From positions 1 through 54,976 of IMG/VR virus record IMGVR_UViG_3300042563_000596: 54,976 bases of DNA. One strand, written 5' to 3'. Numbering within the stretch: the stretch's first letter is position 1; every line of letters starts with the position of its first letter. This document shows, in pieces, positions 23,548 through 33,700 of this stretch. The notes below the pieces were generated by a model. It worked only from the letters and a program-made list of their open reading frames with translations, had not been told where the DNA came from and did no database searches. Both the position numbers and the translations under genes were made by a program. Source of the DNA: a virus.

Positions 23548-24344
23548 TTTATTAACTCCATAAAGTCTTCTTTTACCATTACATGAAAGTCCATATCTTT
23601 GATTGTAATATATTCTTTTCTTATTTTACCGCGTTGCCAGTTATCATACATTATAGTAAACTCAGTATCTAAAAACTCATTAGAATTTTTAGATATAGGA
23701 GTATTCTTTCCTACATGCATCAAGCTCCATGGAATAATATTATCTTGCTGTAAGATATGTCCATTTACTAAACGCAATGCTAATGTAAGAGCATAATCAT
23801 TTCTGAATGTAGTTGAAATGAAACCGTGTATGTTAGCATAATGTTCAAAGTTATGTTGAACCATTTTTAACGATTCAAATATTTGTTCCGACTTTGTTGT
23901 CTTTTTAAACATAACAGCAGTAGCCCAAAGAGTTTCAAAACTAAAAGGACTTAGCATTTCTTGAGGTAAGTTTGGTTGCATAAAAAACTCTGTATGATCA
24001 TGACAACAAAAGTCTTTAGAAAAATCAAAAGTCTTTAATAGCTTATCAGAGTTAACCATATAATCCGTGTCTAGCAAAAGTGTTTCATCATAGGGACTAA
24101 ACTCATATGCTTTATATCTACCCTTGTTAATCCACTGACCCCAATCTCGTTTATTATTTTTATCGGGCACAGTAATAATAGTTTTATCAAATTGATAATC
24201 AGATTCACGAACGGAATCTTTATCAGTAACTACTGTAACAGGTAAGTTTAAAAAATGATTGATACGTTTAGCAGTAGCAACTGCCATTTTGTAATAATCA
24301 TACTTGTCAGAGTTGAACGCGAAAAGAATAGCACCACGAGTCAT
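23544..24344 (-). CDS. GT8-like glycosyltransferase
   Basis: 266 residues. MTRGAILFAFNSDKYDYYKMA opens a GT-A fold, and ETLLLDTDYMV has a clear DTD metal motif. FETLWATAVMFKK and FRNDYALTLALRLVNGH match GT8-like enzymes. It is a paralogue of the product of 22103-22900; the two flank the sulfotransferase. The start overlaps the previous stop (ATGA). No membrane segment, so it is a soluble cytoplasmic enzyme. Donor and acceptor are unknown. Confidence 0.75.
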   Translation of the reverse strand: MTRGAILFAFNSDKYDYYKMAVATAKRINHFLNLPVTVVTDKDSVRESDYQFDKTIITVPDKNNKRDWGQWINKGRYKAYEFSPYDETLLLDTDYMVNSDKLLKTFDFSKDFCCHDHTEFFMQPNLPQEMLSPFSFETLWATAVMFKKTTKSEQIFESLKMVQHNFEHYANIHGFISTTFRNDYALTLALRLVNGHILQQDNIIPWSLMHVGKNTPISKNSNEFLDTEFTIMYDNWQRGKIRKEYITIKDMDFHVMVKEDFMELIK

Positions 24345-24649
24345 CGCTTAGATTCTAACTCCTGCCATTCTTGATACCATTCAAATGTTACTGTTAAATA
24401 AACTTCTTTTAATTTTTTCAATAGTTCTTCTCTTTCTACCCGTAACGGATTTCCAAAAGTGTCTATTAAAATTAGATTTTTTAAACCGGAAAAAGAATTT
24501 AGTGTAGAAATCGTTTGTTGATCTGCTTTCCAAAGTCCACCTTGATCTGCTACAATAAGTTTAGCTTCGTATTTTTCTTTAAGGTATGCTTTGGCTGAGT
24601 TGTGTGCGAAACGTGCTTTTACATCTGAAATTAACGTATCAGTATTCAT
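24341..24649 (-). CDS. Conserved small phage protein, first gene of the glycan operon
   Basis: 102 residues (MNTDTLISDVKARFAHNSAK, KLIVADQGGLWKADQQTI, LILIDTFGNPLRVEREELL). I recall similar proteins next to tail genes in T4-like marine phages, but their function is unknown. It has a clear ribosome site (AGGAG) and its own late-type promoter. A 14-base inverted repeat covers the start codon and straddles the promoter, so expression is probably tied to that promoter. It ends in an ATGA overlap with the first glycosyltransferase gene, so it drives entry into the operon. Confidence 0.72.
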   Translation of the reverse strand: MNTDTLISDVKARFAHNSAKAYLKEKYEAKLIVADQGGLWKADQQTISTLNSFSGLKNLILIDTFGNPLRVEREELLKKLKEVYLTVTFEWYQEWQELESKR

Positions 24650-24686
24650 CTTGTGTTCTCCTACGAGTATTTAGATGAATACTGAT
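24638..24686 (-). promoter_or_regulatory. Late promoter straddled by a 14-bp inverted repeat over the start codon
   Basis: The late-type box TCTAAATA (24675-24668, minus) lies at the inner edge of the upstream arm of a perfect repeat: ATCAGTATTCATCT (24686-24673) and AGATGAATACTGAT (24651-24638). The downstream arm contains the ATG of the next gene, and the AGGAG is in the 21-base loop. RNA from upstream would fold and hide the start; RNA started at this box lacks the upstream arm. Confidence 0.7.
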
Positions 24687-24700
24687 CGTGTGTTAAATTA

Positions 24701-25654
24701 TTATGATCCTGTTACTGATCCTGCTAACGTAATGGTTCCCCAAGTATTAGCGATATTAGTTACTTCAGGTGGGGTAACAGTTAGTGTAGTAGTAGAACCT
24801 GTACCTACTACTAAACCATCAGGAACTTCGTCCCAAACAGTGCTAATTGTAATGACAGAGCCGGCATCACCGTTTGATCCCTGTGTTCCGTTTGATTGTA
24901 CGATAAAGCGAATAAAAGAACTTAAATAACCTGAAGGACCGGTAGATGCGGTTTGAGTAAAGACGTTAGCGTTTGAAGTAGTTAACGCATAGTACCCGTT
25001 ATTCGGTGAAATAGTAGGTGAGCTTCCACCTCCGCCGACTTTTTGGATGCCATTAAAATTTGTTCCTGCAATGTTTGCAGTACCCGAACTAGGAGCACTT
25101 AACACTACAGTACCTACGTTAGAAGCCAAGTTATTGAACAATAAGTTAATACCTGCTGTGTTATCAGCATGTGATACAGTCATTTTTAACTGACCACCCG
25201 AGTTAAAAAAGAATCTAGCAGCGTCCCCATTTGCAAACGTAGCAGTGTGAGTAAATGTTAATGCAGTAGACCAAGTAGTACCTCTTGTCACAGCATTTGA
25301 AGTAGTACCTGACTGAGTAGCAGCGTTTAATCTGTTTGTATAGATTGTTTGTAAGTTAGTAGGAACAGCAGATAAGAAAGTTACAGTTGCTCCGGCTGTA
25401 GGAGCAGTAACACTGGTTATAGAAGACCCCTGGTGTGTTGCTACGTTAGCAGTGTTTGTTACAAGTGAATTCCAACTACTTGCGGCTACAGTATTACCAG
25501 CAGTAACGTTAGCTACAGCAGTTTGTCCATAACCTGCAGTTCCGCTACCAGTAGCCCAAGTTGCATTTAGCGTATTAGCAGTTGCAGTTGGATTACCACC
25601 TACTAATGCGTTAAAGTCTGTTGCTTCTATTAATCCAAATTGTGCGTAACTCAT
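24701..25654 (-). CDS. Virion/tail-fibre-like structural protein
   Basis: 317 residues, rich in Thr, Ala, Asn and Gly, as in trimeric beta-structured fibres. Key stretches are MSYAQFGLIEATDFNALVGG, NATWATGSGTAGYGQTAVAN, THQGSSITSVTAPTAGATV-like segments and a Gly run KVGGGGSSP near residue 208. The N-terminal half resembles short structural proteins common downstream of tail fibres in T4-like marine phages. A ribosome site (AGGGAA) precedes ATG 25654, and it follows the previous fibre gene by 13 bases. It has no catalytic motifs; it is probably a fibre tip or adhesin part. Confidence 0.75.
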   Translation of the reverse strand: MSYAQFGLIEATDFNALVGGNPTATANTLNATWATGSGTAGYGQTAVANVTAGNTVAASSWNSLVTNTANVATHQGSSITSVTAPTAGATVTFLSAVPTNLQTIYTNRLNAATQSGTTSNAVTRGTTWSTALTFTHTATFANGDAARFFFNSGGQLKMTVSHADNTAGINLLFNNLASNVGTVVLSAPSSGTANIAGTNFNGIQKVGGGGSSPTISPNNGYYALTTSNANVFTQTASTGPSGYLSSFIRFIVQSNGTQGSNGDAGSVITISTVWDEVPDGLVVGTGSTTTLTVTPPEVTNIANTWGTITLAGSVTGS

Positions 25655-25667
25655 TTGTTATTCCCTA

Positions 25668-26882
25668 TTATCGTATCATTACGATAGCTTCTACCGTACC
25701 TAAATCATCCGTATTCTTATCTGCTAATGCTCTACCTATCGTATTAAACGCAGTAGCTTCACCAGGTAATGCAGCCCTAGCAATACCATTGCCGGCACTT
25801 ACTAAACGCTGTCCTTTCTTGATTATCCCTGTAACTTTAACGTCTACTCTACCAGACACTGCGATAGGAGGATGAGAGTTATCATTTCCTGCACCTGCAT
25901 TCATAAGATAAGCCGCAGTATTAGATACTACTCCAAATACATCTTCAGAAAGTTCATATTTAACCGCAGTAATTTCTTGTGTTCCGCCGATTTCTACTAC
26001 TGTACCTGCATCATAAATATCATCCGCAGAAAAACGTTCTGCTAAGTCAGCATATGTAGCATTTAGTCTAGAACCAGCAGATAAAGTCCAGTTACCTGTT
26101 ACTGTTCCGGGAGTTGTATTTGCTCCTGTTGTTAGAACAGTTGCAGTAGTTTGTACAGTTAATATATTTCCGCCATATGTAGGTAAATAAGCTGCTACGT
26201 TAGCGTTAGCGTAAGAACCTGCAAACGAAATAATGTCACCGTTAGCATACATATACTTGTCGGTTTTTATGCCAAAGATATTAGAACCTGACGAGTTGCT
26301 TATAAACAAGTTTCCGTTTAATACAAGAGCATTACCGCTGGCTGAACCATTAACTGTCCAAGTACCGGTTAGTGTACCCGGAGTAGAGGTTGCTCCTGTT
26401 GTTATTACAGTAGTTTGAAGTGTGCCAATATTAGCAGTAGTTATATTTGCATCTGCTATATTTGCGTTTGCTGAAATAGTTAAATATCCAGCAGAAAAAG
26501 CATTAGCAGAAATTGTATTAACTGCTGTAATATTATTTGCTGTTACGTTACCGGTAACTGTAACTGCACCGAAAGTTGTATTACCACCGCTTGCAGTAGC
26601 AGTCAATGCTAACCAAGCAAGAGCATTTGCTTCACCGTCTGTAGGACATACATAAAGAGTACTGTTATTAGTGCTATACCAAAGTTGCCCTCTTAGAGGG
26701 TTTGGAGGAGGAGTAGTATCTGCAAAATTTTCAGTAACATGAACAAAATTTGTATCTTGAGATTGTCCATATCCTGCATAGTTTCTACCAGGCAGTGCTA
26801 GTGAAGTACTCGTAGTGTTGATAGTTCCATCAGCAATGGTTGTTAATACAGTACCATCTGATTTTACAATTGTATATGCCAT
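25668..26882 (-). CDS. Tail fibre-like protein with C-terminal beta domain
   Basis: 404 residues. The N-terminal domain (ALPGRNYAGYGQSQDTNFVH, PPNPLRGQLWYSTNNSTLYV) is typical of phage fibre proteins. The middle is low-complexity beta repeat (ITTANIGTLQTTVITTGATS, then again TTATVLTTGANTTPGTVTG). The C-terminal 125 residues (YADLAERFSADDIYDAGTVV ... VKVTGIIKKGQRLVSAGNGI) resemble the beta domain that ends many phage fibres and is related to G2-type self-cleaving chaperones; that relation is my inference. A late box lies 27 bases upstream. Confidence 0.82.
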   Translation of the reverse strand: MAYTIVKSDGTVLTTIADGTINTTSTSLALPGRNYAGYGQSQDTNFVHVTENFADTTPPPNPLRGQLWYSTNNSTLYVCPTDGEANALAWLALTATASGGNTTFGAVTVTGNVTANNITAVNTISANAFSAGYLTISANANIADANITTANIGTLQTTVITTGATSTPGTLTGTWTVNGSASGNALVLNGNLFISNSSGSNIFGIKTDKYMYANGDIISFAGSYANANVAAYLPTYGGNILTVQTTATVLTTGANTTPGTVTGNWTLSAGSRLNATYADLAERFSADDIYDAGTVVEIGGTQEITAVKYELSEDVFGVVSNTAAYLMNAGAGNDNSHPPIAVSGRVDVKVTGIIKKGQRLVSAGNGIARAALPGEATAFNTIGRALADKNTDDLGTVEAIVMIR

Positions 26883-26908
26883 AATCTTATATAACTCCGC
26901 TTATTCTT

Positions 26909-26916
26909 TATTTATC
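26909..26916 (-). promoter_or_regulatory. Late-type promoter box at the fibre genes
   Basis: Minus strand GATAAATA, just downstream of the previous stop at 26917 and 26 bases before ATG 26882. Expected to drive the two fibre genes late in infection. Confidence 0.5.
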
Positions 26917-27537
26917 TTAGATAGTAACCATATTAGTCAAAGACTGTATACGAACCGTATAATCTATCTGAATCTGTCTGTTTAGTGATTTTTGTACTGG
27001 GTGAAAAATAACGTGTGTTAATAATCTAGTTATAACATCTCCATTACTATCCGTACCGTAATTAGCCAGCAAACCCAACTCATCAAAAACATAACTAGAA
27101 TCAGTTTGTGTACTATTATCAAACGCTGCTTGACCGGCTGGTTCACCATAATCTAACAAGCATTGAACTAAAATGTCTGTATAAACTTTTCCCGTAGTAT
27201 GAAAAACCGTCATCTTATTTCTAGTTGGGTCTAAGTTAAACACACTAGTATCATCTACTATTTTTGCATAAGTTTGATTATAAAGTGCTGCATTTTGTCC
27301 AGTAACATTAGGAGGTAAATAAGTAATTACTCCAGTAGAGTCTACTGATGCCCCTCCATTACCAAATGCCATTTGATAAATTTCTCCATAGCCTCTGCTG
27401 CTAAGTGTATCGGCAATAGCTTCAGACATGGTTTCGTAGTTAATAGCGTTATGTTTGTCAACAAATACTTCCCCGTTATTGGGGTCGTAAACCTTTAAAA
27501 AGCCTTCTACTTTATACGATAAAGTAATGATAGACAT
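26917..27537 (-). CDS. Virion structural protein
   Basis: 206 residues from ATG 27537. The in-frame TTG just before is rejected because AGAGGAG sits 6 bases before the ATG. The N-terminus (SIITLSYKVEGFLKVYDPNN, then EVFVDKHNAINYETM) and the C-terminus (RQIQIDYTVRIQSL) are beta-rich. Such proteins recur between the giant structural protein and the fibres in T4-like marine phages and are probably baseplate or fibre connectors. The start overlaps the stop of the upstream small gene (TGATG). No enzymatic motif. Confidence 0.75.
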   Translation of the reverse strand: MSIITLSYKVEGFLKVYDPNNGEVFVDKHNAINYETMSEAIADTLSSRGYGEIYQMAFGNGGASVDSTGVITYLPPNVTGQNAALYNQTYAKIVDDTSVFNLDPTRNKMTVFHTTGKVYTDILVQCLLDYGEPAGQAAFDNSTQTDSSYVFDELGLLANYGTDSNGDVITRLLTHVIFHPVQKSLNRQIQIDYTVRIQSLTNMVTI

Positions 27538-27707
27538 CAATTATCTCCTCTTTGCTGAACCATAACTTCTTTAGTATTTGGATCAAAAATTTTTATACTT
27601 GATGAAAAATAGAATCCGCCCACTTCATTTGGTTTTTTAGAAGATTCAGTTTCTTTTTTATTTGATTGTTCAAGTTCATTAAGTTCATTCATGTCTTTAT
27701 TTATCAT
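27537..27707 (-). CDS. Small protein between the giant virion protein and structural genes
   Basis: 56 residues if started at ATG 27707, which overlaps the stop of the giant gene (TAATG). The N-terminal half is charged and disordered-looking (MNELNELEQSNKKETESSKK); the C-terminal half (GGFYFSSSIKIFDPNTKEVM) resembles the FLKVYDPNNGEVFVDK start of the next protein. An alternative ATG at 27692 (51 residues) lies exactly 5 bases after a GATAAATA box, as in several genes here, and may be the true start. It overlaps the next gene by TGATG. Role unknown, probably structural. Confidence 0.65.
   Translation of the reverse strand: MINKDMNELNELEQSNKKETESSKKPNEVGGFYFSSSIKIFDPNTKEVMVQQRGDN
27698..27705 (-). 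promoter_or_regulatory. Late-type promoter box near the 56-residue gene
   Basis: Minus strand GATAAATA directly downstream of the giant gene stop, 5 bases before ATG 27692. Same geometry as at 3567, 8979 and 50418. Confidence 0.5.
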
Positions 27708-30700
27708 TATAAAATATCCGTATTTAAGAATTCAGCAGACACAGTTTCACTTATCTGTAATGGATCACCGTCGACTGTATTAAATATTGCGTCATCTATT
27801 GGGTTCCAAGTTTGGTTATAATAAACATCTGACAGTCTATTCTTTGATAATAACCCAAAAACTTCAGTATAAGTTAGTATCAGTGATTGCTTTCCTGTTC
27901 CATTAACTCCTCGTTCTAAGTTACTTAATGTGTTGTTAGTTAAATCTACTGATCCAAATCTGATTTGCTCACCGTTTACATAAATCAAATTACCTTCTAA
28001 AGTAGTAATTGTTAATTGATTTCCTACATTAATGTAACTACCTGCTGTTATTTTTAATATCGGTGATAACTCTTCTATCACAACTCGGTAATTATCGCTA
28101 GAAATAAACTCGTTTGTGCTATTGTTGTATACTGTAACGTTAGTAATTAATCTCTTATCTGCTGTTAACCCAAAGTTGTAATTACCAGAAACTGCTGCAG
28201 GAGTGGTCACTGACTGAACAATAGTATTGGTTAAGCGAGTAACGTCATCTACATAAATTACAGTACTCAAGTCATAGATAGGTTGTGTTAACCAAGTTCT
28301 AGTACCGGTATTTGCTCTGTACACACTTGCTTCATTAATAGTATCAACAAAGTTCAAATATATTTCTTCATCAGGAGTAGCATATGGCATCATACTTGTT
28401 ATGATTACTACGTCACTTGAATCTATAGAAGTTAATATACTTAAATTATTATCAGCATTTAATCTCAGGCTAGTAGAAGGTACACGTTCACCATTTACTG
28501 TTACCCATAAACGATCAGTATTTACGTGTTCCCACTGAGTTACATTCATTGACCCTGAATCATTACTAAGAGCTACTGAACTTCCACCTCGTGTAGCAGA
28601 AACAGTAAACTGTGTTGCACTAACTATCGCACGTATATAGTATGTTGTTCCCGCTACTAAACCACCTAGTACAGAACCGGTAAATATTACCGGCGTATTT
28701 ACTACTAACTGACTAGTAGAAGTTACTGTAATCAAGTTAGTTGATGTAGTTGTAGCGGTAGCAATTTGAGTTACTAAGTAATAAGAATCTACTAACCAAA
28801 CATATCCTTCACCTGTATAAGAAGAAATAGTAGTAATCGGGTAGTTTACAGCACCGAATGCAGGATTATAACCTGCATATCCTGGAATCCCTGATTCGTA
28901 TAAATCAAATGTTGTTGAATCAATTATCTTAGCATAGTAAGTATTGTTATTAAGTTGGATTGATCCTAACGTACCATCTATTCTTACTAAGTCATTTTCA
29001 CTTAGTCCGTTAGCCGCAGCAGTTGTTACTCTAACAGCAGGTTTTCCGCCTACTGTAACTTGTATAGTACCTGTACCTAGTGTGGTTACTATTTGAGTTC
29101 CGTTTTCGTTTTTGATAGTAAACACAGTGCTACTTACAATACTATCAACAAAGTACACAGTTCCGTCAGTTGCTATCCCGCCAAACGAAATACCTTTAAA
29201 TTCTACAGTAGCGTTGAGTACAAATCCTGAAGTGCTGTCTACTGTTATTTCATTAGGTACGCCCGCAGTAGTAGCAGTAGCACGAGTAACAGCTAGTGGT
29301 AATGTTATTTCATTAGATATACTTTGAATAGCGTTTACTACCGGTGCAGTTGAGATTCCGTCACCTATAACCTGAGTATTCAAATACTGCTGTTGAGTAT
29401 CATTAAACGTAGTAACTGCTATAGTACTACCATTAGTAGGTGCTGAGTTAAATATAATTTCATCTAAAGCAGGATCTATAGTATAATCACCTAATGGTGA
29501 CAATCTAATACCGTCAACTTCTACAATAGCATTACCAGGATTATCACCGCCTACAAAGTTGTTTAGCGCAAATGTATCTTCTATACCATCTCCAGAAAGT
29601 ATTTGTGTTTCTGGTAGCGTGTATCCATATTGTGCCGGGAATGTTTCTCCAAATATTGTATATGACAGATAATCAGTAGAGTTGTCGTACGGAGCAGCAA
29701 ATACTAATTTAGCTGAAATTCCATTGCTTGCTAATCCTATAGCATAGTCGTTTGTTATGTACATTGATCTACCACTTGCATTACCCAATACTTTTACAGA
29801 ACCGCTTGGTGTTTCAGAAATAGTAAACTCGTTGCTATCTATGATAGTTTTTATATAGTATGTAGTAAGAGGATCAATATTGCTTCCTGTAAATATACCC
29901 TCACCAAACGTTACGGGAGAGTTAGCTATTAATCCATTTGTAGATACAGTTACCACTGCGTTGTTGCTTGACTTAGTTTTAACAGCAGTATTAGTATTAC
30001 CTATTACTAATTTAGTTCCATTATAAGTGACAATAGGATCTGTCCAAACCAAACCACTACCTATTTCAATGTTTACTAACATTAATCCAGTAGCATCAGT
30101 TAACACATATATAGAACCTGCAACTCCGGTTATTCCGTTAATGCTATCAGAAATAGTAATAGTATTAGTTGCGGGACTAATAGATTTTACATAATACTGC
30201 TGATCTTCTACAATATTGCCAAATACTACTCCTTGGAATCTAATAGGTTCATTTATAACAAACTGTTGAACACTGTCACACAATATTCTGTTAGTCACGG
30301 ATTCAGTAGCAGTAGCAAATACTTCTACTGAATATGTTTCAGGGCGTATTACACCACTGCCAGAATATATAACACCTGAATAATTGCAGTTTAGATAAAT
30401 TTCATTAAAGCCAGTATCAGTATTAAGTCTGATAGGATCAGTCTTAGAATTAGATTTAACTAGTTGATCACCGTTACCTGTTTCGTATACATCAATTCGT
30501 AGAGTATCACTAACAGGGGTAAATGCGATAGATGTAGTTAATGTAATTATATTGTTTATCCAGTCAATTGCATAATCAGTACCTTCATAAATCGTAGTAG
30601 ACAATCCAGTAGTACCATTGATCACAGCTACAAATATTTCAGTTGGGTACTGAGCAGCACCATCAAAGCTATACACTGTTTGAGTTGACGATACTGGATT

Positions 30701-33700
30701 TAGTTCTAAAGATACTATATTATAACCAGTGTGAGCATATTCAGTAGCAGGCCAGTTTGTTCCAGGACGTGTGTTTACTGTCATTGCAAGATTGTCAGTT
30801 ACCATACCTGCAACCAATTCTTCAGGAGCGTAACCTGCTGTAAATGCATCACCTTGAATATCATAGATTGGAGGAGCTACCACAAACAGTGTTGATACTG
30901 TCCAAGTAACACCATAATCATCAGTTAACAATACAGTGTCATTTTCTCCTACTGCAATAAACGAACCGGTTTCTTTATGAGAAATTCCTTTTAATTTTTC
31001 TGTAGTACCTGAGGCAACCGTAGTCCAAGTAATTGCATTAGTAGATGTTCTAATTGTTCCTGTGTCACCTACCGCAATAAACACTCCATCACCGTATACT
31101 ACATCATTCAGTGTTGCAGTAGTAGGATATGAATACATTCTAGTTCTAAACGGAATGCTTCCATCAGTAAGATTTAGAACTGTGCCGCCTAAGCTTGTAG
31201 ATATTTCAACTTGAGTTGAAGATACGATAGTTTTTATATAATAACTAATTCCAGCAGTAATAGAACTAAAACTATCAGTGAATCTAATCACATCGTTTAC
31301 AGCAAATCCAGCAGTGTTAGTTAAAATTAATTGTTCAGTAGCAGAGTTTACACTTAGTACTGTTACTTCATTTACGCCCAACCAACTTGCACCGTTTTCG
31401 CTGTAATATATAACACCATTTTCACCAACTGCTACGATATTGTTTCCGTTAGCGGCAACGCCATTAAATCCATTAGGTGTGCTTGTGTTTACACCAGCTG
31501 ATGGGATAAAGTTTACACCGGTCCAATTTATTCCGTTTGCGCTGTAGTATATTAAATTAGTATCTACTATTTGAGTTAACCCAGTAGAATATTCAGGTAC
31601 TTCACCTTTACCTACTGCAACAAATCCAGTAAATGCAGCAACGTTTACTGCACTAACTCCGTATAGTGTATTATCATACTCAGTAAACGCTAATCGTTGA
31701 GTCCAATCGTAAGTGTCGCTACTTGAAACAATACCTTCTCCTACTGCAACGAAAAGATTGTTTCTGTAAGCTACTGACTGTAATGATAGCGCAGCAATGC
31801 TTATTGGTTGAGGGCCTATTTCACTTGTAACAGTGCCTGTTGTAGTCCACACTATCCCGTCGTTACTTCTAAGTATAGGAGTAGCCGAGTTAGTGGAAGA
31901 CATAACATATATGTTATTAGCTTGTATGATATCAGTTAATCCTATACCCGCATTAGTAAGTTTAGCAACTGCCCAAGATTCGCCGGTTTCGCTGCCTAAC
32001 ACCGCAGAATAGTTTGGTGCACTAGCAGCAGCCAAATAATTAGTACCGTTCCAAACTACAGACGCAACATCAATATCAGTTGGATAAAACGCTTGTGTCT
32101 GTAAAATAGTATCTAGTTCGTACTGCTGGGCAGGAGCAAAAGGATTGCCTAAATATGTACTATTAGGATAAGTAACTCCCTCAAACAACTGAGTTAAGTC
32201 AACACCCGGCATATTCACAGTAGGCTGATAATATCCTACTACTCGGTCCATAGCGTTAAGTCTGCGGTCACCTGAATCTAGTAATTCCCACTTACCAAAT
32301 ATAAAGTCGTCATCATTATTACTTACAACACACACATATACTCTGTTGTTAAATTTAACAATAGACTGATTAAAGTAGAATGGTTCCGGCAATAATGCAA
32401 AACTGCCTGCTTTAGTCATTGACATTGAGCCGGTAGTATCAGTAGTAAAGTTAATAACTGATCCGCCGGGTTCAGTAGTCAGTCTTACAGTAGTTGCTGT
32501 TGGCTTATCAACGATGTAATATGTTTGTCCTAATGTAATTTGTGATGAGAAAATAGTGCCCGTAAATACAACAGGATCATTTACGCTAAAGTTAGCTGAA
32601 CTTGTAACCGTTACTCTATCATTTGATGCTGTAATGTTTGTTGCAGTTGTAGTAGTGAATCCTACAAAATCAAATCCAATTCCGGTTACCGGTACAGTCA
32701 TTAAAGGATTAGAGTAAACTTCAAACTGATTTGGAGATATTACTTTTAAGTAATATTGATCAGATGTTCCTGCTACTATACCTGAACAAATTACATCAAT
32801 GATTCCTCCGTCAGTCTCATCTATAGTGTTTACCGTTAAAGTTAAATTATTAGCAGGTGTTGCTCCGCCGATATCAGCACCCGGTATAACGATAGTGTTA
32901 TTAACCGCGTAACCTTCTCCTGCTGTACTTACTAATGCTCTATATCCGCCTAATATATAGCTTACATCAAATATTGCATCAATTATGATTTCTTGAGTCA
33001 TATCAAAATCACTTACTGTGTTAGATAAAGTTACATCGGATCCACCGCTACTAGCGGATACTGTTATATACTCTTCTCCAGTTCCTAACATTGATCCTGA
33101 ATCATTTGTAAGTATTTTTACACTTCCTCCGTCAGTATCAGATATAGTGAATCTAATTCCATCAATATTGATACTTTCTACAAAATATTCTACTCCTATT
33201 GTAATACCACCTAGTCCTTGACCTGAGAATATGATAGGCATGCCTACATATAATGACTCAGTAGTATCACAGGTTATTAAATTACTTGATGATGTACTAA
33301 TAGCATCTATTTCTACTATACCGTAATCAGTTATGTAATATGTAGTTGCTGCTGTTAGTCCGCCTATAGTAGTATCAAATTGTACTGGCATATTAACATA
33401 AAAATCGTCGGTGTTTCCAGTAGATGAGTCAATAGTAATTCTATCTAAAGTAGCTATTGTAGCCGTCATTGTTCTTTCAATTAACGAACTGTTTGTTCCA
33501 GAAACGTTTGGATATTGTTCAGACGTACTATACAAAGTAAACAGCTGACCATTTACTTGTCCAGGGCTTACTGGTAAAGATACATTCATTGTCATAGAAC
33601 CGGTTGCAGTAGACAATGTTAATGTGTTAGCTTGACTGGTTAACAGCATACTACCTGCACCGTTAGATAATACAAACACACCACCGTTAATCAAAGTAGA

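Noticed and set aside
24638-24686. Rho-independent terminator after the fibre gene
   Set aside because: The stem is long but no U-run follows on either strand, and it includes the next gene's start codon.
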